Assembly: GCA_963573305.1 (NCBI GenBank)
Contig: OY754332.1
Span: 142,841,977 to 142,905,976, forward strand
Origin: Pyrrhosoma nymphula
Lineage: Eukaryota; Arthropoda; Insecta; Odonata; Coenagrionidae
DNA length: 64,000 nt
Reading direction: 5' to 3'
The translations under genes and the position numbers were made by a program. Position 1 is the first letter of the stretch. Each line of letters starts with the position of its first letter. This document shows positions 1-12,345 of this stretch, piece by piece. The notes beneath the pieces are model-generated. The model made no database searches and was not told the origin of the DNA. It was given only the letters and a program-made list of their open reading frames with translations.

Positions 1-1250
1 ATAAAAATTACAGAATATATAAAACTATGGCTGGACAGCCCGTTTTGTCAACTACCGGAAACGGTTTGTCGCGAGCGGAGGGAGGGGGCTGCGAGGTGAC
101 GTCACAGTGCTGCGCGTGGGGGTCTAAATTTGGGCTTGGGCACGGTGCGCGCTCAGTTCAATTGTATCTCCGGAACGAAATGGTCGATTTTTGTGATCGA
201 GGTGTCTACGGAAAGCTGAAAACGTGGGTTAGGGTTTAATAACACAAGAAATATAAAATTAACATTGGAAAATAGAAAATATTAGTTATCATCGACCCAT
301 TGTTCATAGGTTAGCCATTTGTACTAATGATTTAGATGAATAAATGTTATGTACCTGTAGCGTAATTTTCTTTCTTTCATTTGAACTTTCTTTCTGATAA
401 ACAAAAGAAAATAATCTCTCAATAACGAGAGTAACGTATGTAATTTCGCATTCACAATATAAAGATCCTACAGGGGTAATAAAAATACTTCCTGTATTTT
501 TTTCCCTTACTGGTTGGAATTTAACTCAGTCGTTCTTCTAATTTTTTTTTAAATTGACGTCGATGCCTAATTACACGTTTAAAAAGTAATTGATGGATAA
601 ATTACATTTCAATTTATATTGTACAGCTATTATTATGATTTGGCCATAGGATTTCAACTATTATAATTTCAATTAATAATGCAATTCGTGAACATGAACA
701 ATAACGAAGACACGGTTGTCGGGGCTCAACAGACATTCAAGTGGAACGGGGAAAGGACGGTGCCGGAGTTGCCCGAATTTGCACGAGAGTTAAACCTCCC
801 CCCGGAGTGAGTCACTGCCATTTCTTAAAACACGACCCAATTGTGGAGACGCGCTCCCTTGCATCCAATATTCATGGGCGTGCAGGAGCACTGGGCTCCT
901 TCACATACTGTCACAGCCGGAGGAATCGGTGGAAGGGAGCGGCCGTGGTACACTGTAAGCATGTATTACCTTAGCCTAAATGTACACGTGAGAGGCTCAC
1001 CGTTATTAAATAAAAATTGCTGTGAAAGGATTAAATATATAAACAATGTTTTCCTTTACATAACTGTTAAGTATTATTTTATCCGATGCGCTCGAAATAT
1101 TTAAATTTCTTGTAAACAAATAACGCAAATAGCATATTTTCAGGCAATTAATAAATTTTGTATAAATTTCACTGTTAGCGACGTATATCATCCAAGTTTA
1201 TATTTTAAATAGATGCGTCCTCGCTTGTTTTAAATCCCCTGCACGTGCGC
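1..1250. other. AT-rich non-coding start of window
   Basis: No reading frame in this stretch resembles a known protein and the frames are short. A GC-richer patch lies at about 60-130 and another at 740-960, but neither has a recognisable exon or repeat boundary. I see no gene here. Confidence 0.5.
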
Positions 1251-1325
1251 AGCGTGGGGCCTGGACCTGAACCTAGGCCCTCTGGATGGGAAGTCAGTAC
1301 TCTAGCAAAACACCAGCCCAGTCCC
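1250..1325 (-). repeat. tRNA-headed SINE fragment (family A head)
   Basis: Read on the minus strand, this piece runs from a 'tgctagagtactgacttcc' block to a 'gagggcctaggttcaggtcc' block. The first corresponds to the A-box side and the second to the B-box side of the SINE head seen intact at 16738 and 23985. The B-box core (GGTTCRANNCC) is mutated. Only the head is recognisable, so this is a 5' fragment of the family. Confidence 0.4.
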
Positions 1326-1499
1326 CCGCGGCTCACGGAACACAACGAATATGTAGATGTAAAAGTGGTAAAACCGAAGAAACCATGGGAAAATTGCTTC
1401 TGGACAGCATGGGCGATCAAACCGGAGCACCGCCTCTGTAAGGATTGGAAAAAGCCGTCAAATCATTCTCTAGTAATCATTTAGATTAGGATCGTGCTC

Positions 1500-2384
1500 T
1501 CCTTGGACAAAGTTGGCTGGTTGGAGCGAATTTTACTTACGCGACAGCGAATGAAAAAATGACTCGGGTAAATGCACCTCACACATTATCCTCTACGTTC
1601 AAGTCGTCGCTCCGAGGCTTTAAATGAAGCGTCATATGTGAGATATCCAGCACGTGCGTGGTCTACTTCGCCGCGTTGTCCACGAAATAATATCGCACCC
1701 TCAAATGGGACGAGAGATCACCGCAGGCCACGCCAGGTCACACTAGCGTGAGAGAGGACGACCACCTAGAGGTCGCAGCCATCGAAGTCCCATATGTGTG
1801 TCCGTTGAGCGTGGCTCGAAGCAAGCTCCGCCACAAGAGAAGCTCTTAACATCGCATGACAAGATTCCCTGCCTTCCCATGTGATGACCCATCGTGAGCA
1901 GCATTGACGATGAGAAACGAAATTTTCTTTGTTAGGAATTCCACAAGTATCAAACTTAAACACTTAATCCGGCATGAAAATAAGAAAACCTTTAATGATT
2001 GGCTTCCGTTCTTTACATTTCATTCGTGAAATACGTAGAAATGGTGGCAAAGTAGCAGCAAAAAAGGAAATGGACGACATTGTGTTACGCCCCATCCGAC
2101 GGAGGCAATACTGCTCTTGAAAAAGGGATAGGAGCAAGGAGGGATCAGAAAAATCTCGGTCACTGCCAGAATTTGCAATCGGGAGGAAGAGAAGAGATGA
2201 AGGCACTCGACCAGATAGCACAATAAAATGTTTAATCATCTCAAATGTTCAAATGGCTATAACGATCGGATCAATCGTGTATCATACTCCAAAAATAGAT
2301 GCATTAGTTATATAAATGTCGTAGGACCGTAACGCTTTTAGTGAATACATGAAAAACAAAAATAACTGACAAAGAACATCACTA
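1500..2384. other. non-coding, nothing recognised
   Basis: Mixed-composition DNA with only short open frames on both strands and no similarity I recognise. I see no gene, RNA or repeat in it. Confidence 0.4.
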
Positions 2385-2900
2385 TCATCAGCCGTTATCC
2401 ATCTGATCATCATTGCTACTGCTTTCCACTACATTCTAGCCACCCTATTCCGTATTCATTAGTCTCCATTTTAACATCCCGCATGATTTGATTTATATAA
2501 TCTACCCTTTTTTATTCTCAATATTTCTTCTCACTCGTCATTCCTTCCCCTTATGATGAAAGAATAGTGATACGCATGAGAATGCGTCCTTTAAGTCATT
2601 TCTACAATGCGCAATACAAAAAATAAGCAAAGCATTGAGTATAATGCCACTGAACCAATTCCTTTAAAGGTCTTCATTTTAATGTGCCGAATTTTTTGCT
2701 TCATGTAGTATATTCTTGGTTTCCTTGATACTTCTTCCTACACGTAGTCCCTTCCACTGTTACTGTAAGGAGGCTGTGATGCATAAGAATGCGTCCTTTA
2801 AGTTCGTCTCTTCCAGATAGCACGCTACACAAATAAAGAACATTTCACTCTACTGCAACTGAATACATTTAGCGCGATAACAATAGATGAACATTTTTCA
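2385..2900 (-). pseudogene. 3'-end relic of a LINE (family B, endonuclease/RT type), internally duplicated
   Basis: On the minus strand this resembles the extreme C-terminal coding region and 3' end of the same LINE family found at 10064-11770. The antisense landmark block 'atcatcagccgttatcc' (2391-ca 2403) mirrors the 3' end seen there, and 'catcccgcatgatttg' (2475-2492) mirrors its 'atcatgcaaatcatgaagg' segment. The stretch at 2570-2640 recurs at 2776-2850 in diverged form, sharing the core 'agaatgcgtcctttaagt', so a segment of about 205 bp has been duplicated in tandem. Frames are full of stops. The LINE assignment rests on pattern matching, not on an intact protein motif. Confidence 0.5.
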
Positions 2901-2999
2901 CAAGATACCAGGATTCACTTCCATCCATGATGACGCCATCTATTCTCTCCCTGACTCAATGGATACTACTGTCACGTAGACAGCTTCATGTCACTGTTA

Positions 3000-5510
3000 C
3001 TGTGCGAATTGTATCGATTATTAGATTATTTATTGTAAGTCTGTAGAATCGCACCCATATTCGATTCGAGAGTCACCCATACCCCACGAACCACTTCTCC
3101 TTTCCTCACGTCCGACGAATTCTTTCACCCCGGGAATTTCCCGATAGTTTTCCCGATTCGAAGACGAAACATTCACGCCGGGGAAAAATATAGTTTCCTC
3201 CCTTTCTCTCTGGACGCGGGAATGCGCGGAATGAAATGTCTTGGAATGCGGAGCGAAATTAATTCGTGCCACCGAGCACAGGAATCCTGGATCGCGTTGA
3301 TTCCACCATCGCGTCGAAGAACACACCCGGATAAGAAAATTTGAACATTTTCCGCTGACTTATGTTTTCTTTCGCCGAGGCATTTGTTCCAAGGCAGCAA
3401 AGGAGAAACGAAAGCTCCATGGGGACCTCTCCCCAGGTGTCTACACAAGGGTGGAAGATTTGGGCTGACCTTCGAGATGAGTGAACGGGAGATTCACTGT
3501 GGGAGTGAGGGAAGACAAGGACGAGAAGAGTGATGAGAGGGAACTTTCCTACGTAAAAAAATGCATAAAAAATGTTTTTTTACGGGATGCGCTTCAATTA
3601 ATTTGAAACATATATCCAAGATAAACTCTCTAACGTGTAATCGAATTTAATTTAAACAGAAAATTCTCGATGTATCAGCAATTGCACTCCAAGAAATATA
3701 TTCATGAAAATGCACTAGTTATCGACACCCGAAACTGAAATTTCATAATCGCTGATCATTCACATTTAGTTTTCATTGGTTAAACGAATGCTTACCAAAA
3801 CGCGTGGAAAACGCAGTTTAAAAAATACGTTTAAATATATTTCTACGCTCTTAAATACATTTTGATTCATTTAGTTGAACGGAAGTTGAGTCGCATGTCG
3901 AACTGAGGTCGCATGCTTCTGAGTGGTAATGCCAAGAACAACAAATGGGGACATGGAAAAACTGAACAAGGAATGGTAGGAAAAATCGAATGAGGAATGG
4001 GCCGAATAGCGGAGAGGGTTGGCTCTGACATGCCTCGGGACATTGTAAGAAAAAAATGATGGCCATGAAATCGAAGGTATTTGTGACAATAGATGCATTG
4101 GCGAGGTTCTTTGATATCGTCGAGTGTAATAAGCCACTAAAGCTACAGGGAAATTATAGAATAGATAACAATTATATAGCCATAACTAATCATCATCACC
4201 ACGACAAGAACCCAGGTGGTACCAAGCAAATGAAAGACGGAAGAAAAACATAAACGATGAGAAATTAATGGGTAAGACGAGAATGAGACCACTTGCCTGC
4301 AGTATTGAAGATACACTTGAGAGAGGCAATAACGGAAGCGCCAATCAAAGTGAATGACTATGAAATTGGTCTCCTCCGTTCCACAAATGACACGGTAGCT
4401 ACCTCACAGAATCGATAAGTCCTGGAGACGTCCATCAAGTACTTCCAGAATATGGTAAGAATATCAATTTTCAAAATAAAATCCATAAACTTCTAAGATA
4501 ATTCCACCAAGCAGTCGCTCCAAAAGCAAGCGGAATCGAAAAGAAGCTAGCAGAACATCATGGGCGGAGTTCTTGAGGATGATGTGGGGAAGGTGAAGGG
4601 CTAGCCATTTTATTTATTGCTACGCAAGCAATATAAAAAAAGAGCAATATAAAAATGTTGAAAAGAGCGTAGATTGATTTTGAATCTTTGAAAGATAACT
4701 AGGGATCAGAGAAAGAAACCATTAAAGAAGATAAAACAGAGAAAAGAATCTTCAACACTTTCGAATCCTTCCTCAACATTCACAGCAGACAGTAGAAGCC
4801 TACAGGAATGACAAGTAACGTTTTTAAATGGAAAACATGAGTCACACACTTGTCTACATAGTGCTGAAAGCGGATGCGAATTGAAGATCATATGGAAAGT
4901 GAGGATGAATAAATACATTATATTAGGATAAGAATTCAATACGGTAAATAGAATTCAAATGAATGTGCAACGCATGGAGACGACAACGCCATGGACGTAA
5001 CCGAAGCGAAACATATGCTTTTGCGGGATAAAGGACAAACAGTGAAATGTGTCCGGGAGGCTCATTGTCCCGCTCGGCTCCAGTTGCAGTATTGTGCGAG
5101 AATATGGAATGCTTACGTCTATCAGTTTGCCAATGAATCTCTTTCCCAAGGTCACTTTTTTCCTGTTCTACAGATATATTTTTAAGGTGCAATGACATTT
5201 GATACGTTTATCTGAAAGATATGTGGCCTGGAATTTTACGATAATTTTAGCTTTCCGCGTAAATCCCGAGTCAGTAGTGGCTACCATATCAGTCCTCCCA
5301 CATCGCTGCGTCACACTTTCTGCGCGATTGGAGTACGCTTTATCAAATTCAATTTCCTTTGCTATTTTTTAATTCGAAATCTATCTGCTCTAGATCAAAA
5401 GTACTTTCGCCGGACTCAAAATGAGGCCTAACCACATTGAGCCAGGCATCATCCTCCATAACGTTTTTCTTCGCGGACCTTCATTCTACTCGCATGAAAA
5501 ACGTAGTCCT
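3000..5510. other. non-coding stretch
   Basis: AT-rich sequence with scattered purine-rich patches (3480-3540, 3930-4030, 4280-4620). Frames of up to 98 codons occur on the minus strand at 3030-3448, but they look like chance open frames and match nothing I know. No gene, RNA or repeat is supported. Confidence 0.4.
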
Positions 5511-5519
5511 ATATATATA

Positions 5520-5664
5520 TAGGAAATGGAAAGGGATAGGAACACATAAAAGGACGAACACAGGGTTTGGTGGGGAAGATGAAAATGTGTCGAGTCCAGA
5601 CAGAAAAAATTTCACCTTACCTGTGTTCGTCCTTTTATGTGTTCCTATCCCTTTCCATTTCCTA
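5520..5664. repeat. inverted repeat IR1 (45-bp perfect arms)
   Basis: The left arm at 5520-5564 is the exact reverse complement of the right arm at 5620-5664 (45 of 45 bases), around a 55-nt spacer. The left arm directly follows an (AT)5 run at 5511-5520. The right arm is followed by about 45 bp containing 'tttattcgcgcc' and then (TA)8 at 5711-5726. It is the first of four such hairpins in 1.3 kb. No coding potential is evident. It could be a foldback MITE or a snap-back Penelope-like end. Confidence 0.9.
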
Positions 5665-5774
5665 TGATTGTATGAATTTATTCGCGCCTTTGAGCGTCTG
5701 ATTTTCGAATTATATATATATATATAAAACTTCTAGGAGTGATAAACTCTAGATAAACTCGGGTGATAAATGTA

Positions 5775-6016
5775 CAATATGCCAAGAGGGTGGCCAATAA
5801 AAATACAGAAACGGAAAAAAGAACCCTCACAAATTAAAACTTCCGATATTTCGGTGAAGACTAGCTCCACCTCTCTCTAGGGTAAGAGTAGGAATGAGCA
5901 TTCCTACTCTTACCCTAGAGAAAGGTGGAGCTAGTCTTCACAGAAATATCGGAAGTTTTAATTTGTGAGTGTTCTTTTTTCCGTTTCTGTATTTTTATTG
6001 GCCACCCTCTTGGCAT

Positions 6017-6020
<4 letters not shown>
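5775..6020. repeat. inverted repeat IR2 (122-bp arms, 97% identical)
   Basis: The arms at 5775-5896 and 5899-6020 are reverse complements over 122 bases with three substitutions, no indels and a 2-nt centre. The right arm ends exactly where the 86-bp (TA)n tract begins at 6021. Within the right arm, a stem 'gtggagctagtcttcac' is followed by a GAAAT block. This is the arrangement of helix II plus the GAAA strand of a hammerhead-like core, as in Penelope-like termini. The preceding CUGANGA strand is degraded to 'ctagaga'. Confidence 0.9.

Positions 6021-6106
<86 letters not shown>
6021..6106. repeat. (TA)43 microsatellite
   Basis: An uninterrupted TA dinucleotide array immediately follows the right arm of IR2. 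Long Tyr/Ile open frames across it on both strands are artefacts of the repeat. Confidence 0.97.
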
Positions 6107-6114
<8 letters not shown>

Positions 6115-6126
6115 TACATACATATA

Positions 6127-6199
<73 letters not shown>
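6107..6199. repeat. compound CATA/TA microsatellite
   Basis: Imperfect CACATATATA and CATA tetranucleotide repeats (6107-6155) grade into pure (TA)n up to 6199, just before IR3. Confidence 0.95.
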
Positions 6200-6203
<4 letters not shown>

Positions 6204-6216
6204 GTATATATATAAA

Positions 6217-6349
6217 CACAAATATAAATATACTTTTAAAACACAGGCACACGAAAATTAAAAGGATTCGTGTGTTAGAAGGAAAGGAGAAAGGAAAATT
6301 AGAAGGAAAATTCGTGTGCCTGTGTTTTAAAAGTATATTTATATTTGTG
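6217..6349. repeat. inverted repeat IR3 (39-bp perfect arms)
   Basis: Arms at 6217-6255 and 6311-6349 are exact reverse complements (39 of 39) with a 55-nt purine-rich spacer. The right flank carries 'ttttattcgcc' before the next (TA)n tract, resembling the 'tttattcgcgcc' flank of IR1. That suggests the two hairpins derive from related element ends. Confidence 0.9.
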
Positions 6350-6382
6350 ATTTTATTCGCCGAGTGCGTTTTCTCAGAAGGT

Positions 6383-6808
<426 letters not shown>

Positions 6809-6829
6809 ACTTTTATATTTATGTCCTTT

Positions 6830-8560
6830 TCTTTATAATATATCGGCCAGTCTTATAATCATTTAAATTCACGACCTTGAAAATTACTGCTCATGTGTCG
6901 CAACCACGGTAGGAAAATAAATTTACAGAGTGACATATTTATATTTCTATTTCTTTTACTTAAGAGTTTTATAACGATGGAGAGGAAAGAATAGAGAGGA
7001 AAGCATTAAGCCATCCTATTTGTCAAACAAACGACTGGGATGAAATAACTTCATGCGGGCGTCTTTCAGGATTCGCGAAGTGATGAGGAGGGAGTGAGAG
7101 ACACGGAGTGGGCTCCTCGCGGATAGTTATGGCCACTGGGGCGATGCACTGCGCTGCCTTGTAGAGGCCGTTTACGTGGTGAAAATAACAGCACGCCAGG
7201 GAATGGTTTTAATTTTCCCGTGACACGCGACGTATCATGCTTTGTCGCTCCCACGTGGCGTCGATGCAAAGCCGGCCGGCAGAATGACAGAATGAGGAGT
7301 CATCCGTGCGAATACTAACAACGGTGGAGGCGACCAACTTACGCTGAATGGCTTCAGATTGACGCCAACTCCTGTTGAGTGAAGACGAGTCACTTGCAAA
7401 TGCTCTTTAATTGCGTACAGTTTTAGGTTCAACTTTGTGGAAACGCTGCATAATACAATCACAAACTTGGTACTATCCAGCACCGGTATTCGAGAGCCAA
7501 AAATGAGTTCGAAAGTAGAATCTCGATAATTTAGGAGACTTAAAATACACCGAACAGAATATCCTAGAGTAGGATACTGGCGATTATCGAGTGCTTCATC
7601 TCAAGCAGTTGAAAAGTCCTTAGGAATCTTTTTGAAACAAATGAGACGAATCAGAAAGCAGTTGAACGAGAAAAATTGGCAAAAAGTTTTCAAATAGCCC
7701 TTCATAATCAAATGAATGTTATAAAATCAGCCTACGATAAGACACTTCCGTTACCAATTGCAGAATATTTAAATTGAATAATGACATCGAATCCGAAGTT
7801 AGGCATTTTTAAGGCTGCACGGGGGTGTAAAAGGTGCCTATGCGTAACTTTTAACGAAATTCGTAAAGTGAAACCAAGCTGGTAGGTATTTTTCCCACGC
7901 CAGAATCTGAGGATACCACATTTCACTGGCGACTACATTTATTAATTATTCTAATACCTCACGGAAAAGTACGGCGCCAGAAAAACCGTTATAAGGAATG
8001 ACAGAGATTCTAATGCAGGATGAGCTCGTCGTCAAGATTCTAATCATTACTTCTGACGTACCACTGAGTCTCGGGTAAAATCATTGCCAGGGAAGAAAAT
8101 CATTGGTTATTAGGTAACTGCCTCGACACTTTTCTTTCATCTCCGAATCAATTTCCTTTGGTTTCTGACGATAATGTACAATCTAACCTTCCAGACATAA
8201 ACAGAGCACATCGAATGGGCTTCGTCCACACGGCAAGTTAATGGCACGATGGTGCAAATAGTGAACTATATCAAGTATAAAATTATGATACAATAATATA
8301 AAGAAACTTAGTTAACGAATTAAAAATAATAAAAAAATATTTCCACATGAAGCTCTATGATATAGCTTTGTTCATGGTTTCGAATGTAAAAGTAAAACTA
8401 TTACTTTTTAGAATGCGCGTCCTTGACATAACTTTCAATTAAGGCAATAATAATAATAATTCATTCATTATAATATAAGGGCTTTTATTATGAGCAAACT
8501 TAGGTATAAACAATCCTATTCCACAATTCACTCATTAGATACAGTCACAAACTAGCATGC
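6830..8560. other. non-coding stretch
   Basis: Only short frames on both strands. A GC-richer patch at 7080-7340 has frames of up to 82 codons on the minus strand that I do not recognise. No repeat boundary or RNA gene is evident. Confidence 0.4.
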
Positions 8561-8564
8561 ACCG

Positions 8565-8662
8565 GATGATGAAGCAACCACCCAGGCGGTATTCGAAACC
8601 ATGACCTAAGGATTAGTAGGTGAGGATCAGCGAGGCGCTACTCCACCATCACCGAGGCCAAG
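8565..8662 (-). repeat. tRNA-like SINE head (family B)
   Basis: On the minus strand a 'tggtggagtagcgcctcgc' block, A-box-like, lies upstream of 'ggtttcgaataccgcc', a near-consensus Pol III B-box (GGTTCGANNCC with one extra T). The 70-90 bp head does not fold into a complete canonical tRNA by eye, so I read it as a tRNA-derived SINE head and not a tRNA gene. Confidence 0.45.
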
Positions 8663-8699
8663 CTATGGCTGAATATATTACGTTAATTAATAGATTACG

Positions 8700-9880
8700 T
8701 ATCCAGAGGAATGTAATCTTCTCTGTTTTTGGCGATTAAAAAGTTGCACCGTTGATCCCAGGCAGAATAAAAAAACATTTTACGAAGCTGTATGCACTTG
8801 ATATGAGACTGCACGCGAAATCACTAAATCATTTATACACGTAACTTGCAGGATGCAGCTTGAATAATAACCACATAGGAGTTGGAATGTGTGGCAGCGT
8901 TGCTATGCAAATGTGCCAAGTACATGAAAGGACACAATATCCATGCTATGGTAGGAATCACAGTCACGGCGTCCGAGGGAGCCAGAGGGCTAAATTATTG
9001 ATCCTAGGTAAATATACACCCATTAACTAAATTAAACGAGTGTGAGCAATTTAATTTTACTGACTAAATCATTTTTCGATGTTTTTTCGCAATTAATGGT
9101 CTAAAATATTCATTTATCTGAATATGTACAAACATTCGCCGTAAAAACAAGTACGATCAAACATTAATACTGTTGCCATGGGTGCTTCGTTTTCGGATAC
9201 ATCCCTTTTCGGCAGTGAATCGTTTTAAATATTTAACTTAATTTTCATTCGGCGTTCCATTCAATATATCTTTTGTTGTGCCACGGAGATGGGATTTCCC
9301 CGTGGGGGAAGGGGATCCACTGAGCCATCGTAGGACGACGACAATGGAGAGCCATCATAGCTCTCCTGTTTACACCAATGCAAACAACTTTTCAAAATGC
9401 TACGATACTAATCTCTCGGTTCTAGGTAAGATGGCAAATGTATTTCATTAGCTATCACACAAATTATTTTTATACACTTAAACTAAATAAATATAATTTC
9501 ATAACAAAGAATGGATGTATAAGCTTGGCTGGGCAATCGCAGCGCTGGAATGGTACTAATTGGCGACGGCGCTCTGAGTAAGGGAAATCAATTCAAAGAT
9601 GCGTAGTATGCATACAAATCCATTATTATATAGACCCCACTCTATCTCTTGATGCTAAAATCTCTGTATCGGTTAGCAATAATATAAAAGTTAAGGCAGT
9701 TTTACGTGAAAATTTGGTGTGAAATAACGAAACTTAAATAAATAGCACGTGAAATGTAAATAAAACAATCTGTGAACGAGTTTTGGTCACGTTTTCCGGT
9801 TTGGGTAGTTGGTTTTTTGGGGGAGTAGACTGACAAATGAGATAACGTGTTGCGTAATTGACAGGTAATTTGAATTATAT
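8700..9880. other. non-coding stretch
   Basis: AT-rich DNA with a small G/C patch at 9290-9370, including a short hairpin 'ggagagccatcatagctctcc' near 9349. No gene is supported. Confidence 0.4.
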
Positions 9881-9884
9881 GGGA

Positions 9885-9960
9885 TGAATAATGTAGGGAA
9901 TGGAGAAAAGGCGGAGAGAAACCCAGTGTCGGCATTAGGTTACCTACTCTTAAGCCATTC
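9885..9960 (-). repeat. SINE fragment (family A body)
   Basis: The minus-strand reading matches the body of the SINE at 16738-17078, around 'aatgccgacactgggtttc' followed by the CTCC-rich segment. Head and tail are missing or unrecognisable. Confidence 0.5.
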
Positions 9961-10063
9961 GGGACTGAAATAACGCAATCACTAAATCTATAAAATTTTC
10001 TATAAAAAATGGAACTAGGATGCTTTTAATGTATTAATATGAAATAAAGTTATATTTTACATG

Positions 10064-10200
10064 ATTTTTTATTTTTATGCTGCTACCACTGAACCCCAGG
10101 GTGCTAGAGGATGAAGACATGGTGGATGAAGATGGGAACGATGAGACTCCATATTAAGAGCAGAATTTGATGCTGGAGTAAAGGATTTGAGAGAGAGAAA
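10064..10200 (+). repeat. LINE-B linker segment, copy 1 of a direct duplication
   Basis: This 137-bp segment is repeated at 10672-10810 with scattered substitutions. Both copies share 'tttttatgctgct', 'actgaaccccagg' and 'catggtggatgaagatg', and end in a GAGA run. This copy lies just upstream of the RT linker, where a piece of it reads 'FDAGVKDLRE', which is the expected place in this LINE family. Confidence 0.8.
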
Positions 10201-10671
10201 GGGAAATTCCCTCGGAGTTTCTTAAGTATGCAGGAGTTAGGACTCTGAATAAGCTATGCAGATTGATATGTGACATTTATTCAAGTGGGGAAATGCCAGC
10301 GGACTTAAACAAACGTAATAATTCATATCCCTAAGAAGATAAGAGTCGCGAGATGCGAAGAATTTAGAACAATCAACCTTACAGCACATGCATCAAAAAT
10401 TCTGACCAGAATCATCTACAGTGGGAAGGAACAGGAGATGAAAGAATCCCTGGTTGAAAATTCGAATTCAGGAAAAGTAGGTGACCGAGGAAAGCTATTT
10501 TAACCCTGAGACTTATCATATAGAAGAGGACATAGCAAAAGGACCACCCAACATATATTTGCTTCATTGACTTAGAGAAAGCATTTGACAATGTGGACTG
10601 CAACAGAATTCTGGCTACACCGAAGAATATAGGAGTGTCATTGAATGACGGAAGAGCAATATGCAGGCTGT

Positions 10672-10810
10672 ATTTTTTTATTTTTATGCTGCTACTACTG
10701 AACCCCAGGATGCTAGATGATGAAGGCATGGTGGATGAAGATGAGAAAGATGAGACTCCATATTTAGATAAGAATTTGATGCTGCTGTAAAGGCTTTGAG
10801 AGAGAGAGAA
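10672..10810 (+). repeat. LINE-B linker segment, copy 2, inserted inside the RT
   Basis: This second copy sits between 'GRAICRLY' and the 'CGGNIEEVEEGNGVQQGCAL' block, two parts of the RT that are normally nearly adjacent. It interrupts the palm between motif A and motif B. It looks like a template-jump or segmental duplication within the element. Confidence 0.7.
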
Positions 10811-11779
10811 GATGGCAGTGATTACCTAAATGTGGTGGAAATATAGAGGAAGTAGAAGAGGGGAATGGAGTTCAACAAGGATGTGCGTTGTCACCAATGA
10901 TCTTCAATATATGCACTGAGAAAGCCATTAATGAAATAACGGACAAATTAAACAAAGGAATACAAGTGCATGGAGAAAAAGTCAGCATGCATCGCTTTGC
11001 TGATGACATAGCAGTTCTTGCTGAGAAGAAAGAATATCTGACAAGAATGCTGACCTGTATGGACAAAACTCTGAAGAAATACAGCATGAAGATAGGTGCT
11101 CCAAGGCTATGGTTTGTGGAGGAAAACAAGAAGACAGAATGACCGATAAACTTGGGCAATAAAATCGCACGAGAGTGGAAGAATTTTGTTATCTGGGAAG
11201 CAGGATCACCAGCGGTGGAAGAAGCAAGACAGACATTGTGAGTAGAATAGCCCAAGCAACGAAGACATTCTACCAGAAGGGTAGTCTGCTGACAGCTGGT
11301 AACACAACCCTGGAAGTAAGGAAGCACTTTATTAAAATATATTTTTTTAGTATTCTTTGCTTGCTTGCTTGTGTACCTGCCAATGAAGCCTGGACAATAG
11401 CAGCAGCAGGTCAGAGGAGATCGGAAGCAATGGAGACATAGTGTTACCGAAGAACGATGGACGGACAGAATCACTAACGAAGAAGTCCTACGATGAGCTG
11501 GAGATAAAAGATGCATAATGAACACTCTGCGATGAGGGCGAGACTAACGCGTTCGAAACATTTGGCGATACAGCAACCAAATAAAAACAATACTGAAGGA
11601 GAAATAAATGGGAAGAATAATTGAGAAAGACCAATAATGGAACAAATCATGCAAATCATGAAGGATGTAAAAGTAAATAATTGGAATGAAGCGGATGGTA
11701 GTGAGGAGAATGGAATGGAGAGCTGCTGCAAACCAATCACCGGATTGACTACTGATAATGATGATGCTGCTACCATGTG

Positions 11780-12100
11780 ATAATAGACGAAATAATTTTA
11801 CTACCCGTCTCTACTTTCCTATTTTTCATTTCCATTAGCGATATTTTCCGATGTATCTTAATTAATTGTCATATTTTAACTACAGCTTTGTGAAAAGATA
11901 CCATACCTTAAAAATATGTGAAATGGAAATTACACCATGCTCCTGAAAGCTATATTTTTACGACAATTGCAATTGGTACACATTAGTAAGTTTGAATTTT
12001 TGACTCATCCAATAAATTTCAATGAAACATTTATCGTCCTTTCAATTGAAAATTTCCAAAATTAAGAATAATTCTAGTTAATTCTAATTTAATTAACTAG
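11780..12100. other. AT-rich spacer
   Basis: No gene. A short hairpin with perfect 10-bp arms ('ctagttaatt' / 'aattaactag') lies near 12074-12102. Confidence 0.4.
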
Positions 12101-12104
12101 TATT

Positions 12105-12345
12105 CCTGAAAACTGTGTGAATGTTGGCTAACGACAATTGACACATAGTAATGCCAGTCCACAGAGGGTAAACGAAAGGTGCCAAAGAGTCCTCTGCTAA
12201 GCGACCCACCCGATGGATGGAGAACTTCACTCGAAGTGAACCACACGTGGTAGCCAAGAAGGGACCGGAATTCCCTCCGCCACTTTTGCGATTCAAATTT
12301 CGACCCTCGGGACGGGATGCCAGCACTGCAGCCGCAACGCCACAA
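12105..12345 (-). repeat. SINE family A copy fused to a LINE end
   Basis: The minus-strand reading starts with the SINE head (about 12345 down to 12290, with 'cgagggtcgaaatttgaatc') and continues through 'gggaccggaattccctccgc' on the plus strand as the head/body junction, then degenerates after about 12130. The head directly abuts the coding remnant of a family-A LINE at about 12345, giving one continuous chimeric open frame of 151 codons on the minus strand. Confidence 0.6.

Larger units (their letters stand above)
10064..11770 (+). pseudogene. degenerate LINE ORF2 (family B; endonuclease/RT type, clade unresolved)
   Basis: This is a relic of a non-LTR retrotransposon reverse transcriptase. 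The plus-strand frames give, in order: a linker with 'EFLKYAGVRTLNKLCRLICD' (about 10215-10275); 'FRTINLTAHASKILTRIIY' (about 10360-10420); motif A as 'ICFIDLEKAFDNVD' (10558-10599); motif B as 'GVQQGCALSPMIFNI' (10868-10912); motif C as 'RFADDIAVLAE' (about 10993-11026); and C-terminal 'EEFCYLGSRITSGGRSKTDI' (11175-11240) with 'FYQKGSLLTAGNTTLEVRKH' (11268-11330). A tail resembling the end of ORF2 runs to about 11770. The catalytic FADD is intact, but stops and frameshifts break the frame repeatedly, so it is dead. Repeats of this type are widespread in insects and other arthropods. I cannot decide between RTE-like and L1-like clades by eye. Confidence 0.85.

Noticed and set aside
10872..11776. 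Minus-strand frames of 217 and 100 codons
   Set aside because: They are antisense shadows of the plus-strand LINE-B reverse transcriptase relic.
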